Notes under the pieces: generated by a model
Seen by the model: the letters and a program-made list of their open reading frames with translations, nothing else
Databases searched by the model: none
Told to the model about the DNA's origin: nothing
Position numbers and translations under genes: made by a program
NCBI GenBank assembly: GCA_031283405.1
Contig: JAITBX010000030.1
Location: forward strand, 1 to 6,240
Direction of reading: 5' to 3'
Origin: Burkholderiales bacterium
GTDB taxonomy: Bacteria; Pseudomonadota; Gammaproteobacteria; Burkholderiales; Casimicrobiaceae
Length of the DNA stretch: 6,240 nt
In this document: positions 1-5,276 of the stretch, in pieces
How positions within the stretch are numbered: the stretch's first letter is position 1
How the letters are laid out: each line of letters opens with the position of its first letter

Positions 1-975
1 TTGATCGCGCACCACGATGCCTTGTTCGCCAAGCGTTTGAAACACGCGCGCCGCGTCGGGGAATCGCACCAGCAACCAGTTGCCTTCGCCGGAAAAAATA
101 TGATCCGCGCACGAACACGACGACAACGCCTGCTTCAGCCAGCGGCGGTTGTCGAGCACTTCGGCGATGTTGCGCTTGACGCGCTGCAAGCCGTCGCCGC
201 TCAACGCCTGCGTCGCGATGTCCGCTACCGGCACGGGAATCGGGTACGGCGCAATCACTTTGAGCAACAAGGCAATCACTTCGGGATGCGCCATCGTGAA
301 ACCGCAACGCAAGCCGGCCAGCGCAAACGCTTTCGACAGCGTGCGCAAAATGACCAAGTGCGGAAACGAATCCAGCCACGGCGCCGCGCTCATGTCGGCG
401 CGAAAATCGATATACGCTTCGTCGATCACTACCAGCGCTTTGCCTTCGGTCATTCGCAACAAGCGGCGCAAATCATCGTGATCGAGCAGGTTGCCGGTCG
501 GGTTGTTCGGGTGACACACATACACCACTTTGACGCGCTGCGTCGTATCGTTGAGCGCTGCTTCGATAGCCGGCAAATCGAGTTGCCAGTTTTCCTTACT
601 CGGCACGATCCGGCGAGCGACGCCGACGGTTTCGGCGCTGACGCCGTACATTCCATACGTCGGCGGGCAATAAAGCACGGCATCTCTGCCCGACTCGCAA
701 AACGCGCGAATCAACAATTCGATGGCTTCATCGGCGCCGCGGCTGACCAATAATTGTTCAACGCGCACACCCGCATACGCCGCATACGCCGCCAACAACA
801 TCGGCGGCTGACATTCGGGATAACGGTTCAGCGTTTGTTGCGTCAGTTGATACGATGGCGCGCGCGGAAATTCGTTGGCGTTCAGCCACACATCGCCACG
901 ACCGCCGATGCGGCGCGCCGATTGGTACGGCGTCAACGCGCGCACACTGTCGCGCGCCAGTTGTTGAAGATTCAT
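1..975 (-). CDS. hisC: Histidinol-phosphate aminotransferase HisC, C-terminus cut by window edge
   Basis: HisC is a PLP-dependent class I/II aminotransferase that converts imidazole-acetol phosphate and glutamate to L-histidinol phosphate and 2-oxoglutarate in the cytoplasm. The window holds 325 codons with no stop, starting MNLQQLARDSVRAL. The usual length is about 350-360 residues, so roughly 30 are missing beyond position 1. Visible family motifs are LNANEFP (about 31-37), RYPECQP (51-57), SRGADEAIELLIRAF (78-92, cofactor-phosphate region), HPNNPTG (155-161), VIDEAYIDF (183-191, PLP-pyridine aspartate) and LSKAFALAGLRCG (213-225) with K215 as the expected Schiff-base lysine. The start codon overlaps the hisD stop as ATGA and has a GGAGGA Shine-Dalgarno at 979-984, so translation is probably coupled to hisD. 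A tandem 9-bp repeat, CGCATACGC twice at 772-789, encodes the AAYAAYA stretch and looks like a harmless in-frame duplication. The assignment is firm. Confidence 0.96.
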   Translation of the reverse strand, partial: MNLQQLARDSVRALTPYQSARRIGGRGDVWLNANEFPRAPSYQLTQQTLNRYPECQPPMLLAAYAAYAGVRVEQLLVSRGADEAIELLIRAFCESGRDAVLYCPPTYGMYGVSAETVGVARRIVPSKENWQLDLPAIEAALNDTTQRVKVVYVCHPNNPTGNLLDHDDLRRLLRMTEGKALVVIDEAYIDFRADMSAAPWLDSFPHLVILRTLSKAFALAGLRCGFTMAHPEVIALLLKVIAPYPIPVPVADIATQALSGDGLQRVKRNIAEVLDNRRWLKQALSSCSCADHIFSGEGNWLLVRFPDAARVFQTLGEQGIVVRDQ

Positions 976-2318
976 GTGTCCTCCGTTTTCTTGTCGCTTG
1001 CGATGGACTCTACCCGTAGCCGCACCGCCAACCGATGCGCGTCAAGCCGCTCAGCCGCCGCCATCGTTTCGACTGTCGTCGCCAATGCTTTCAAGCCTTC
1101 CGGCAAAAGCGTTTGCACGGTCATTCGCTTCTGAAAATCAGCGAGTCCCAAACTCGAATAACTGCGCGTGTAGCCGTAAGTCGGCAACACGTGATTGGTT
1201 CCCGACGCATAATCGCCAACGGCTTCCGGCGAAAAATCGCCGACGAACACCGAACCGGCATTTTGAATTTGATCCACCAACGTTTGCGGTTCGCGCGTTT
1301 GCAAAATCAAATGTTCGGGGCCGTAAGCATTGCTGATCGCCACGCACTCATCGAGATCGCGAGTCACCAACAAACGGCTGTGCGCCAACGCCTGACGCGC
1401 GATCGACGCGCGCGGCAACTCGCTCAACAAACGTTCGACCTCAACGGCCACCGCGTTTGCCAGCGCTACGCTCGGCGTCGCCAGCAGCACTTGCGAATCC
1501 GGCCCATGCTCGGCCTGCGACAAAAGATCAATCGCCACAAAGGTCGGATTGGCGCGTTCGTCGGCAATCACCATCACTTCCGACGGCCCTGCCGGCATGT
1601 CGATGGCGGCACCGTCGTGACGCTCGCTGACTTGCCGCTTCGCTTCGGTCACATAGGCGTTGCCCGGCCCGAAAATTTTATCGACTCGCGGCACGGTCTC
1701 CGTGCCGAACGCCATCGCCGCAATCGCTTGCGCGCCGCCGACGGCAAACACTTCGTCGATGCCGCACAACGAGGCCGCGTATAAAATTTCGCCGGCAATG
1801 GTGCCGCTGTTTTTGTCGGGCGGCGAGCACAGCACAACTCGGCGGCAACCGGCCAGCCGCGCCGGCACGCCCAGCATCAACACAGTTGACAACAGCGGCG
1901 CCGTGCCGCCCGGAATGTACAAACCGACCGACGCGATGGGGCGCGTCAACAACTCGCAGCGAATGCCGCGTTGCGTTTCGACGCTGATCGGCACAGGCCG
2001 TTGCGCCGAATGAAACTTTTCGATGTTGCGAACCGCCGTTGCCATCGCCGCCTTGATTTCATCGGGCAAACGTTTTCCCACCGCGTCGATGTCTTCGGCG
2101 CTCACGCGAATCGCTTCGCGTTCGACGCGATCGAAACGCGCCGTGTAGCTGCGCAACGCCGCATCGCCGTCGCGCTTGACGGTTTCGAGAATCTCGTTGA
2201 CCGCCGCCGTGATCGCTGCCGACGCGCCGATGGCGGGGCGTTGCAGCAGTGCCGCCTGCGCCGCTTCAGAGCATTGCGACCAATCTGTGATCAACATTGT
2301 ATCTTGCGTTGATTCCAT
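972..2318 (-). CDS. hisD: Histidinol dehydrogenase HisD
   Basis: HisD is the zinc- and NAD-dependent enzyme for the last two oxidations of histidine synthesis, from L-histidinol through histidinal to L-histidine. The protein has 448 residues, against 434 in E. coli, and covers the whole family. The expected zinc ligands appear at Q268 and H271 (LLSQAEHGPDSQ), D369 (GDYASG) and H428 (AHRLAV). The catalytic Glu-His pair is E335-H336 in GPEHL. All are offset by a constant nine residues from E. coli numbering. Other signatures are GLYIPGGTAPLLSTVLM (132-148), GGAQAIAAMAFGT (194-206), FGPGNAYV (216-223), AGPSEVMVIAD (243-253) and SGTNHVLPT (372-380). The ATG at 2318 was chosen because GGAG at 2325-2328 lies 6 nt upstream, inside the last codons of hisG. 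M8 (MLITDW) aligns better with the E. coli N-terminus but has a weaker ribosome site. It lies 3 nt after hisG and overlaps hisC by 4 nt. Confidence 0.98.
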   Translation of the reverse strand: MESTQDTMLITDWSQCSEAAQAALLQRPAIGASAAITAAVNEILETVKRDGDAALRSYTARFDRVEREAIRVSAEDIDAVGKRLPDEIKAAMATAVRNIEKFHSAQRPVPISVETQRGIRCELLTRPIASVGLYIPGGTAPLLSTVLMLGVPARLAGCRRVVLCSPPDKNSGTIAGEILYAASLCGIDEVFAVGGAQAIAAMAFGTETVPRVDKIFGPGNAYVTEAKRQVSERHDGAAIDMPAGPSEVMVIADERANPTFVAIDLLSQAEHGPDSQVLLATPSVALANAVAVEVERLLSELPRASIARQALAHSRLLVTRDLDECVAISNAYGPEHLILQTREPQTLVDQIQNAGSVFVGDFSPEAVGDYASGTNHVLPTYGYTRSYSSLGLADFQKRMTVQTLLPEGLKALATTVETMAAAERLDAHRLAVRLRVESIASDKKTEDT

Positions 2319-2321
2319 CGC

Positions 2322-3221
2322 TCACTCCATCATTTTTTCAATCGGTAAAACCAGTATCGAGCTGGCACCGAGTTCTTTCAATTTTTCCATCGTTTCCCAA
2401 AACAACGTTTCGCTGCTCACCATGTGCATCGCCACCCGATTTTTGTCGTTGGCCAGCGGCAACACCGTCGGTCGCTCTGCCCCCGGCAAAACCGCGATGA
2501 TTTCCTCTTGCCGATCTGTCGGCGCGTGCAACATGATGTATTTCGATTCGCGCGCCTGAATCACGCCTTGAATGCGTTTCATCAGCGTGTCAATCAACGC
2601 CTGCTTGCTCTCCGGCATCGTGGTGTCGCGCTGAATCAAACACGCTTTTGAGCGATAAATCACTTCGACTTCGCGTAAGCCGTTCGCTTCCAGCGTCGCG
2701 CCGGTCGAAACCAGATCGCAAATCGCGTCGGCCAAGCCGGCGCGCGGCGCCACTTCGACCGAGCCGGTCAAAAGACAGTGTTTGTAATTGATGCCGCGCT
2801 GATCGAAATACTGTTTCAACAAGTGCGGATACGAGGTGGCGATACGGCAATCGCGCAAACTCTGCGGCCCGTCGTAGCGCGCATCGGCCGGCACCGCCAG
2901 CGACAAGCGACAACTGCCGAAGTCGAGGCCGCGCAACAAGCGGTACGACGACGCCTCGCCTTCGGCACGGCGCATCAGCAACGCTTCTTCGAGCACGTTC
3001 TCGCCGACGATGCCGAGATCGACGACGCCGTCCATCACCAGCCCGGGAATGTCGTCGTCGCGCACGCGCAGCAGATCAAGCGGCATGTTCTCGGCGTAAG
3101 CGATCAAGCGCTGTTCGCTGAAATTGATTTTCACGCCGCAGCGTTCCAGCAGTTGTTGCGAATCGCGGCTCAAGCGCCCTGATTTCTGAATCGCAATCCG
3201 CAAATGTGTTTTATCCAACAT
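2322..3221 (-). CDS. hisG: ATP phosphoribosyltransferase HisG, long form
   Basis: HisG catalyses the committed first step of histidine synthesis, joining ATP and PRPP to give phosphoribosyl-ATP, and is the usual target of feedback inhibition by histidine. At 299 residues it has the E. coli length and is near-identical to enteric HisG in many blocks. The N-terminal catalytic half carries LRIAIQKSGRLS (7-18), RVRDDDIPGLVMDGVVDLGI (52-71) and the PRPP-binding loop around DLVSTGATLEANGL (169-182). The C-terminal ACT-like histidine-binding domain spans about 225-299. This is the hexameric long form, so it should not need the HisZ regulatory subunit. The start at 3221 has an excellent GAGGAG at 3227-3232. 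It is the first structural gene of the operon, and transcription entering it must pass the attenuator at 3247-3281. No anomalies were seen. Confidence 0.98.
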   Translation of the reverse strand: MLDKTHLRIAIQKSGRLSRDSQQLLERCGVKINFSEQRLIAYAENMPLDLLRVRDDDIPGLVMDGVVDLGIVGENVLEEALLMRRAEGEASSYRLLRGLDFGSCRLSLAVPADARYDGPQSLRDCRIATSYPHLLKQYFDQRGINYKHCLLTGSVEVAPRAGLADAICDLVSTGATLEANGLREVEVIYRSKACLIQRDTTMPESKQALIDTLMKRIQGVIQARESKYIMLHAPTDRQEEIIAVLPGAERPTVLPLANDKNRVAMHMVSSETLFWETMEKLKELGASSILVLPIEKMME

Positions 3222-3226
3222 ACAAG

Positions 3227-3232
3227 CTCCTC
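3227..3232 (-). promoter_or_regulatory. Ribosome binding site of hisG
   Basis: GAGGAG on the minus strand lies 5 nt before the hisG ATG. It is downstream of the attenuator hairpin, so it is present only on read-through transcripts and is not obviously part of the alternative stems. Confidence 0.85.
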
Positions 3233-3246
3233 AATACAAAATCCGC

Positions 3247-3281
3247 AAAACAAAAACCCCTGGAATCTCTTCCAGGGGTTT
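3247..3281 (-). terminator. his attenuator terminator (segments D:E)
   Basis: Read on the minus strand, CCCCTGGAA-GAGA-TTCCAGGGG forms a perfect 9-bp stem with a 4-nt loop. Flanking AAA/TTT extends it to 12 bp (arms 3270-3281 and 3254-3265). It is followed by a U-rich tract, TTTTTGTTTT (3256 down to 3247). This is a classical Rho-independent terminator placed between the His-rich leader ORF and hisG, 25 nt before the hisG start, where it would abort transcription of the operon. In the opposite direction the trailing T-run is poor, so it most likely acts on the minus strand. Confidence 0.93.
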
Positions 3282-3350
3282 CGATCTTGCTGCTATTTCG
3301 TCGCCGCCGGAAGAGATCAAAACGTCTTCCAGCACAAACCGTCCTGAAAG
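3265..3350 (-). promoter_or_regulatory. Alternative RNA stems of the his attenuator
   Basis: Segments in minus-strand order. A is CTTTCAG (3350-3344). B is GCTGGAAGA (3333-3325). C covers GATCTCTTCCGGC (3318-3306). D is the proximal arm of the terminator, containing GGAAGAGAT (3273-3265). A pairs with CTGGAAG of B (7 bp, one G-U). B pairs with TCTTCCGGC of C (9 bp, one G-U, 10-nt loop). ATCTCTTCC of C pairs perfectly with GGAAGAGAT of D (9 bp). D otherwise pairs with E as the terminator. These are mutually exclusive partners, as in the E. coli his attenuator. A ribosome stalled at the His codons leaves A exposed, giving A:B plus C:D and read-through. A ribosome at the leader stop covers A, giving B:C plus D:E and termination. 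Pairings are seen in the sequence; their dynamics are inferred. Confidence 0.85.
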
Positions 3351-3351
3351 A

Positions 3352-3399
3352 CTATTCAGAATGGTGATGATGCGCAACGAACGGCAAAGTGTTTTTCAT
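3352..3399 (-). CDS. hisL: his operon leader peptide
   Basis: This short ORF encodes MKNTLPFVAHHHHSE followed by TAG. Its four consecutive histidine codons, CAT CAT CAC CAT, lie at 3372-3361. It sits just upstream of an alternative-stem region and an intrinsic terminator in front of hisG, which is the architecture of his operon leader peptides. The E. coli one carries seven His codons and also ends two codons after the run. The peptide itself has no expected function; its translation senses charged tRNA-His. There is no convincing Shine-Dalgarno before the ATG (upstream bases read TTTGCCCAGCAC). An in-frame TTG lies at 3421-3423, giving an eight-codon extension, and it too lacks a clear site. 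The His run and reading frame are certain; the exact start codon is less so. Confidence 0.88.
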   Translation of the reverse strand: MKNTLPFVAHHHHSE

Positions 3400-3430
3400 G
3401 TGCTGGGCAAAGCCAAATCGCAAAGTAAAG

Positions 3431-3459
3431 AAGGTAAACCATCCCGCCGCAAATTGCAA
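3431..3459 (-). promoter_or_regulatory. Candidate sigma-70 promoter of the his operon
   Basis: On the minus strand TTGCAA (3459-3454) and TACCTT (3436-3431) are separated by 17 nt. The -35 matches TTGACA at four positions and the -10 matches TATAAT at three. Transcription would begin near 3424, about 25 nt before the leader ATG, a plausible length for an attenuated operon. The -10 is weak, and no other pair in this stretch looked better. Confidence 0.4.
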
Positions 3460-3567
3460 CCGCTTGCGCTAACGGCAGGCGAGAAAAATGACGAAGCGGC
3501 TCAAAATGCCTACTCCAAGACCGCGCCAGCCATTCGCACATCATAAATCGCCCGTTTCACGTTCCCT

Positions 3568-3577
3568 CCCCCCCCCC
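3568..3577. repeat. C10 homopolymer tract
   Basis: Ten consecutive C on the plus strand, preceded by CCCT, lie in non-coding DNA about 110-140 bp upstream (on the his side) of the candidate his promoter and about 140 bp upstream of the possible cytochrome -10. Homopolymers of this length are prone to slippage and to sequencing length errors. No coding frame depends on it here. Confidence 0.9.
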
Positions 3578-3635
3578 TTGAGAACGCGCCGAATCCCTGA
3601 AGCATGAGCAGAGCGGCATTCCCGCCCTTTAATTT

Positions 3636-3662
3636 GTAAAAAGAATACACCAATCTTTTTAC
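3636..3662. repeat. 9-bp perfect inverted repeat
   Basis: GTAAAAAGA (3636-3644) and TCTTTTTAC (3654-3662) are perfect inverted copies around a 9-nt centre, ATACACCAA. The half-site centres are 18 bp apart, under two helical turns, which suits a dimeric repressor or activator. The dyad centre is about 65-70 bp upstream of the possible -10 of the cytochrome gene. An AT-rich RNA hairpin is the alternative. I do not recognise it as a known regulator's site. Confidence 0.5.
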
Positions 3663-3713
3663 CCTCCCGTTTTTTGTAAATTCCTTTGCCCAAAAGTGGT
3701 ATCTATTGCAGAC

Positions 3714-3719
3714 TATAAG
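3714..3719 (+). promoter_or_regulatory. Possible -10 element for the cytochrome gene
   Basis: TATAAG matches the sigma-70 -10 consensus at five of six positions. No acceptable -35 hexamer lies 16-19 bp upstream (the sequence there is around CCAAAAG); the nearest TTG motif, TTGCCC at 3686-3691, is 22 bp away. If real, it would need an activator and would give a 5' untranslated region of about 200 nt. Confidence 0.28.
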
Positions 3720-3898
3720 GGTGAAGCGATACCCCCAAAGGCATCGGATCACTAAAGCATCAAAATCATCAATCACCCTTCAATCAACGTATCGGAGACG
3801 GATCAATGTGCCGCAAACATGGATGGATCAGCGAGGATGGAAATCAGCCGCCGCGCGGTTCGTCGATCGACGTATCGGCTCACGACTCGTTCCGTCAT

Positions 3899-3920
3899 CT
3901 TTTCTTTCAGGAAAGGAAAG
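3899..3920 (+). promoter_or_regulatory. Hairpin burying the cytochrome ribosome binding site
   Basis: CTTTTCTTT (3899-3907) pairs with AAAGGAAAG (3912-3920) to give 9 bp (eight Watson-Crick, one U-G) closed by the tetraloop CAGG. The right arm carries the AAGGA Shine-Dalgarno (3913-3917), which stands 6 nt before the ATG at 3924. In the folded state the ribosome site is double-stranded, so translation could be conditionally limited. The stem is A-U rich and therefore only moderately stable, which suits temperature- or factor-dependent opening but may equally be incidental. Confidence 0.55.
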
Positions 3921-3923
3921 AAC

Positions 3924-5195
3924 ATGTTTACACATTTCTGCAATAAATGGGCTCTCCCCTCTTTCATCACTCTGTTCAGCCTCTTGTTTGCCGGCGCCGT
4001 CAGCGCCGCGTCAAACTGCGTGGATTGCCACCGTCAGGTGACGCCCAACGCCGTCGTTGACTGGGAACTGAGCAAGCACAGCAAGGCCAGCGTTGACTGC
4101 GCCGTTTGCCACGGCAACAAGCACACGAACGCCAAAGATGCCGCGCAGGCCAAGATGCCGTCGCCCGACACCTGCGGCCAGTGCCACGCCGAGCGCGTCG
4201 CGCAATACAAGGCAAGCAAACACGCCGCCGCTTGGGTCGCCATGAACGCCATGCCGACGATCCACTATCAGCCGATGGCGATGATCGAAGGTCAGAAAGG
4301 CTGCGGCTCTTGTCACCGCGTCGGCCTCAAGACCGATGCCGAGAAAGAAACGCTGCGCAAACAGGGCAACGGCTACGGTTCGGCCGCCTGCGACTCCTGC
4401 CACACCCGCCACACCTTCTCGGTCGCGGAAGCCAAGCAGCCGCAAGCGTGTCAAACCTGCCATACCGGCTTTGACCACCCGCAGTGGGAAATGTATTCGG
4501 GTTCCAAACATGGCGTTCGCTATGGCTTGAAGCAACTCGGCATCCTGCAACCGACAGCGGCAGCGCCGACGTGCCAAACCTGCCACATGCAAAACGGCGA
4601 TCATAACGTCCAAACCTCGTGGGGCTTCCTCGCCGTGCGTCTGCCCTTGCCGGAAGACAAAGTATGGGCGGCTGATCGCGCCACCATCCTGCAAGCGCTC
4701 CAAGTGCTCGATCCCGAAGGCAAGCCGACCGCGCGTCTCGATCTCGTGAAAGCGGGCAACGTGGCGCGGCTGACTCAGGAAGATTGGCAAAAACAACGCG
4801 ACAAGATGGTCGCAGCGTGCAGCCAATGCCACGCCAGCGCGTTCGCCAAAGGCGAATTGGCGAAGGGCGACGACATGATCCGCGAAGCCGATCACCTGAT
4901 GGCCGAAGCCATTCGCGTCGTTACCGGCCTCTACGCCGACGGCACCTTGCCGAAGCCAAAAGGCTACGCTTACGCCTTCCCCGATCTGCTCACCTTCCAC
5001 GATGCGCCGACCGTCATCGAACAAAAACTGTTCGTGATGTTCCTCGAGCACCGGATGCGCGCCTTCCAGGGCACCTTCCACGCCAATCCGGATTACGCGA
5101 TGTGGTATGGCTGGAGCGAAATGCGTCGTGACCTGACGGAAATCCAGAGCTTGGCCGAAGAAATGCGGCGGGCAAAAGGAACCGCGAAAAAGTAA
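3924..5195 (+). CDS. Secreted octahaem c-type cytochrome, HAO-like family
   Basis: This 423-residue protein has a Sec signal peptide (hydrophobic PSFITLFSLLFAGA, cleavage probably after VSA at 28), so it should be periplasmic. Eight CxxCH haem c sites are visible with first cysteines at 32, 59, 84, 127, 156, 176, 217 and 299. Three SKH motifs (H52, H100, H196), CHTRH (159-163) and DHN (226-228) are candidate distal-ligand histidines. Haem count and spacing, SKH placement and the aromatic tail with NPDYAMWYGW (388-397) resemble the hydroxylamine oxidoreductase/octahaem family, whose members oxidise hydroxylamine or hydrazine or reduce nitrogen or sulfur oxyanions. In HAO, haem 4 (here CGSCH at 127) is the active site. 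The protein is shorter than Nitrosomonas HAO (about 570 residues). An in-frame ATG at 3819 is rejected because it would put a long basic extension before the signal peptide. No haoB, NapC or NrfH partner is in the window. The haem protein call is firm; the subfamily and substrate are inferred. Confidence 0.9.
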   Translation: MFTHFCNKWALPSFITLFSLLFAGAVSAASNCVDCHRQVTPNAVVDWELSKHSKASVDCAVCHGNKHTNAKDAAQAKMPSPDTCGQCHAERVAQYKASKHAAAWVAMNAMPTIHYQPMAMIEGQKGCGSCHRVGLKTDAEKETLRKQGNGYGSAACDSCHTRHTFSVAEAKQPQACQTCHTGFDHPQWEMYSGSKHGVRYGLKQLGILQPTAAAPTCQTCHMQNGDHNVQTSWGFLAVRLPLPEDKVWAADRATILQALQVLDPEGKPTARLDLVKAGNVARLTQEDWQKQRDKMVAACSQCHASAFAKGELAKGDDMIREADHLMAEAIRVVTGLYADGTLPKPKGYAYAFPDLLTFHDAPTVIEQKLFVMFLEHRMRAFQGTFHANPDYAMWYGWSEMRRDLTEIQSLAEEMRRAKGTAKK

Positions 5196-5214
5196 CGAAG
5201 CCATAGCGTCAAAA

Positions 5215-5250
5215 TGCGGGGCGGGCAATGTGTCCGCCCCGTGTTTTTTT
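5215..5250 (+). terminator. Intrinsic terminator after the cytochrome gene
   Basis: CGGGGCGGG (5217-5225) pairs with TCCGCCCCG (5233-5241) around a 7-nt loop, giving a 9-bp G+C-rich stem with one G-U pair, followed by TG and seven T (5244-5250). It starts about 20 nt after the cytochrome stop codon and implies that the cytochrome is the last gene of its transcript, so the next gene needs its own promoter or read-through. Confidence 0.92.
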
Positions 5251-5276
5251 GATTTGCATCTCCACAAGGCCGAACA

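Larger units (their letters stand above)
3400..3923. other. Divergent intergenic region between his operon and cytochrome gene
   Basis: This stretch of about 520 bp separates the leftward his leader from the rightward cytochrome gene. It contains the candidate his promoter, a C10 tract, a 9-bp dyad at 3636-3662, a possible plus-strand -10 hexamer at 3714-3719, and the hairpin over the cytochrome ribosome site. ORFs of 60-90 codons exist on both strands here but lack ribosome sites and recognisable protein character. TTGTAAA occurs twice, 40 nt apart (3634-3640 and 3674-3680). AAGGGTGA (3717-3724) has an inverted copy at 3773-3780. I see no RNA gene in it. Confidence 0.6.

Noticed and set aside
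1..2312. Several plus-strand open frames of 110-250 codons across hisC and hisD
   Set aside because: All are mirror frames of well-conserved his genes, have Arg/His/Gln-rich products without domain character, and lack ribosome sites.
3356..3544. A 62-codon minus-strand frame with a hydrophobic middle, overlapping the leader peptide
   Set aside because: It is out of frame with the His-codon ORF, includes the his promoter candidate within its coding part, and has no ribosome site. The His-rich frame explains the locus better.
3361..3546. A 61-codon plus-strand frame antisense to the leader
   Set aside because: Its start is the complement of the leader's histidine codons (ATG GTG ATG ATG), which explains the apparent run of starts. 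No ribosome site is present.
3696..3711. A sigma-54-like promoter, TGG followed by TTGCA
   Set aside because: Only 8 nt separate the GG and GC elements, against the 10 required, so the spacing is wrong.
3656..3740. NarL/NarP-like heptamers TACCCTC and TACCCCC and FNR half-sites
   Set aside because: They miss the consensus final base and are not arranged as 7-2-7 pairs. No TTGAT-N4-ATCAA site is present.
3510..3776. An 88-codon minus-strand frame through the intergenic region
   Set aside because: It reads through the C10 tract as a Gly run, has no ribosome site and no protein-like pattern.
3819..3923. An upstream in-frame ATG extending the cytochrome by 35 residues
   Set aside because: It would place an Arg/Ser-rich stretch before the signal peptide, and the ATG at 3924 has a clear AAGGA site.
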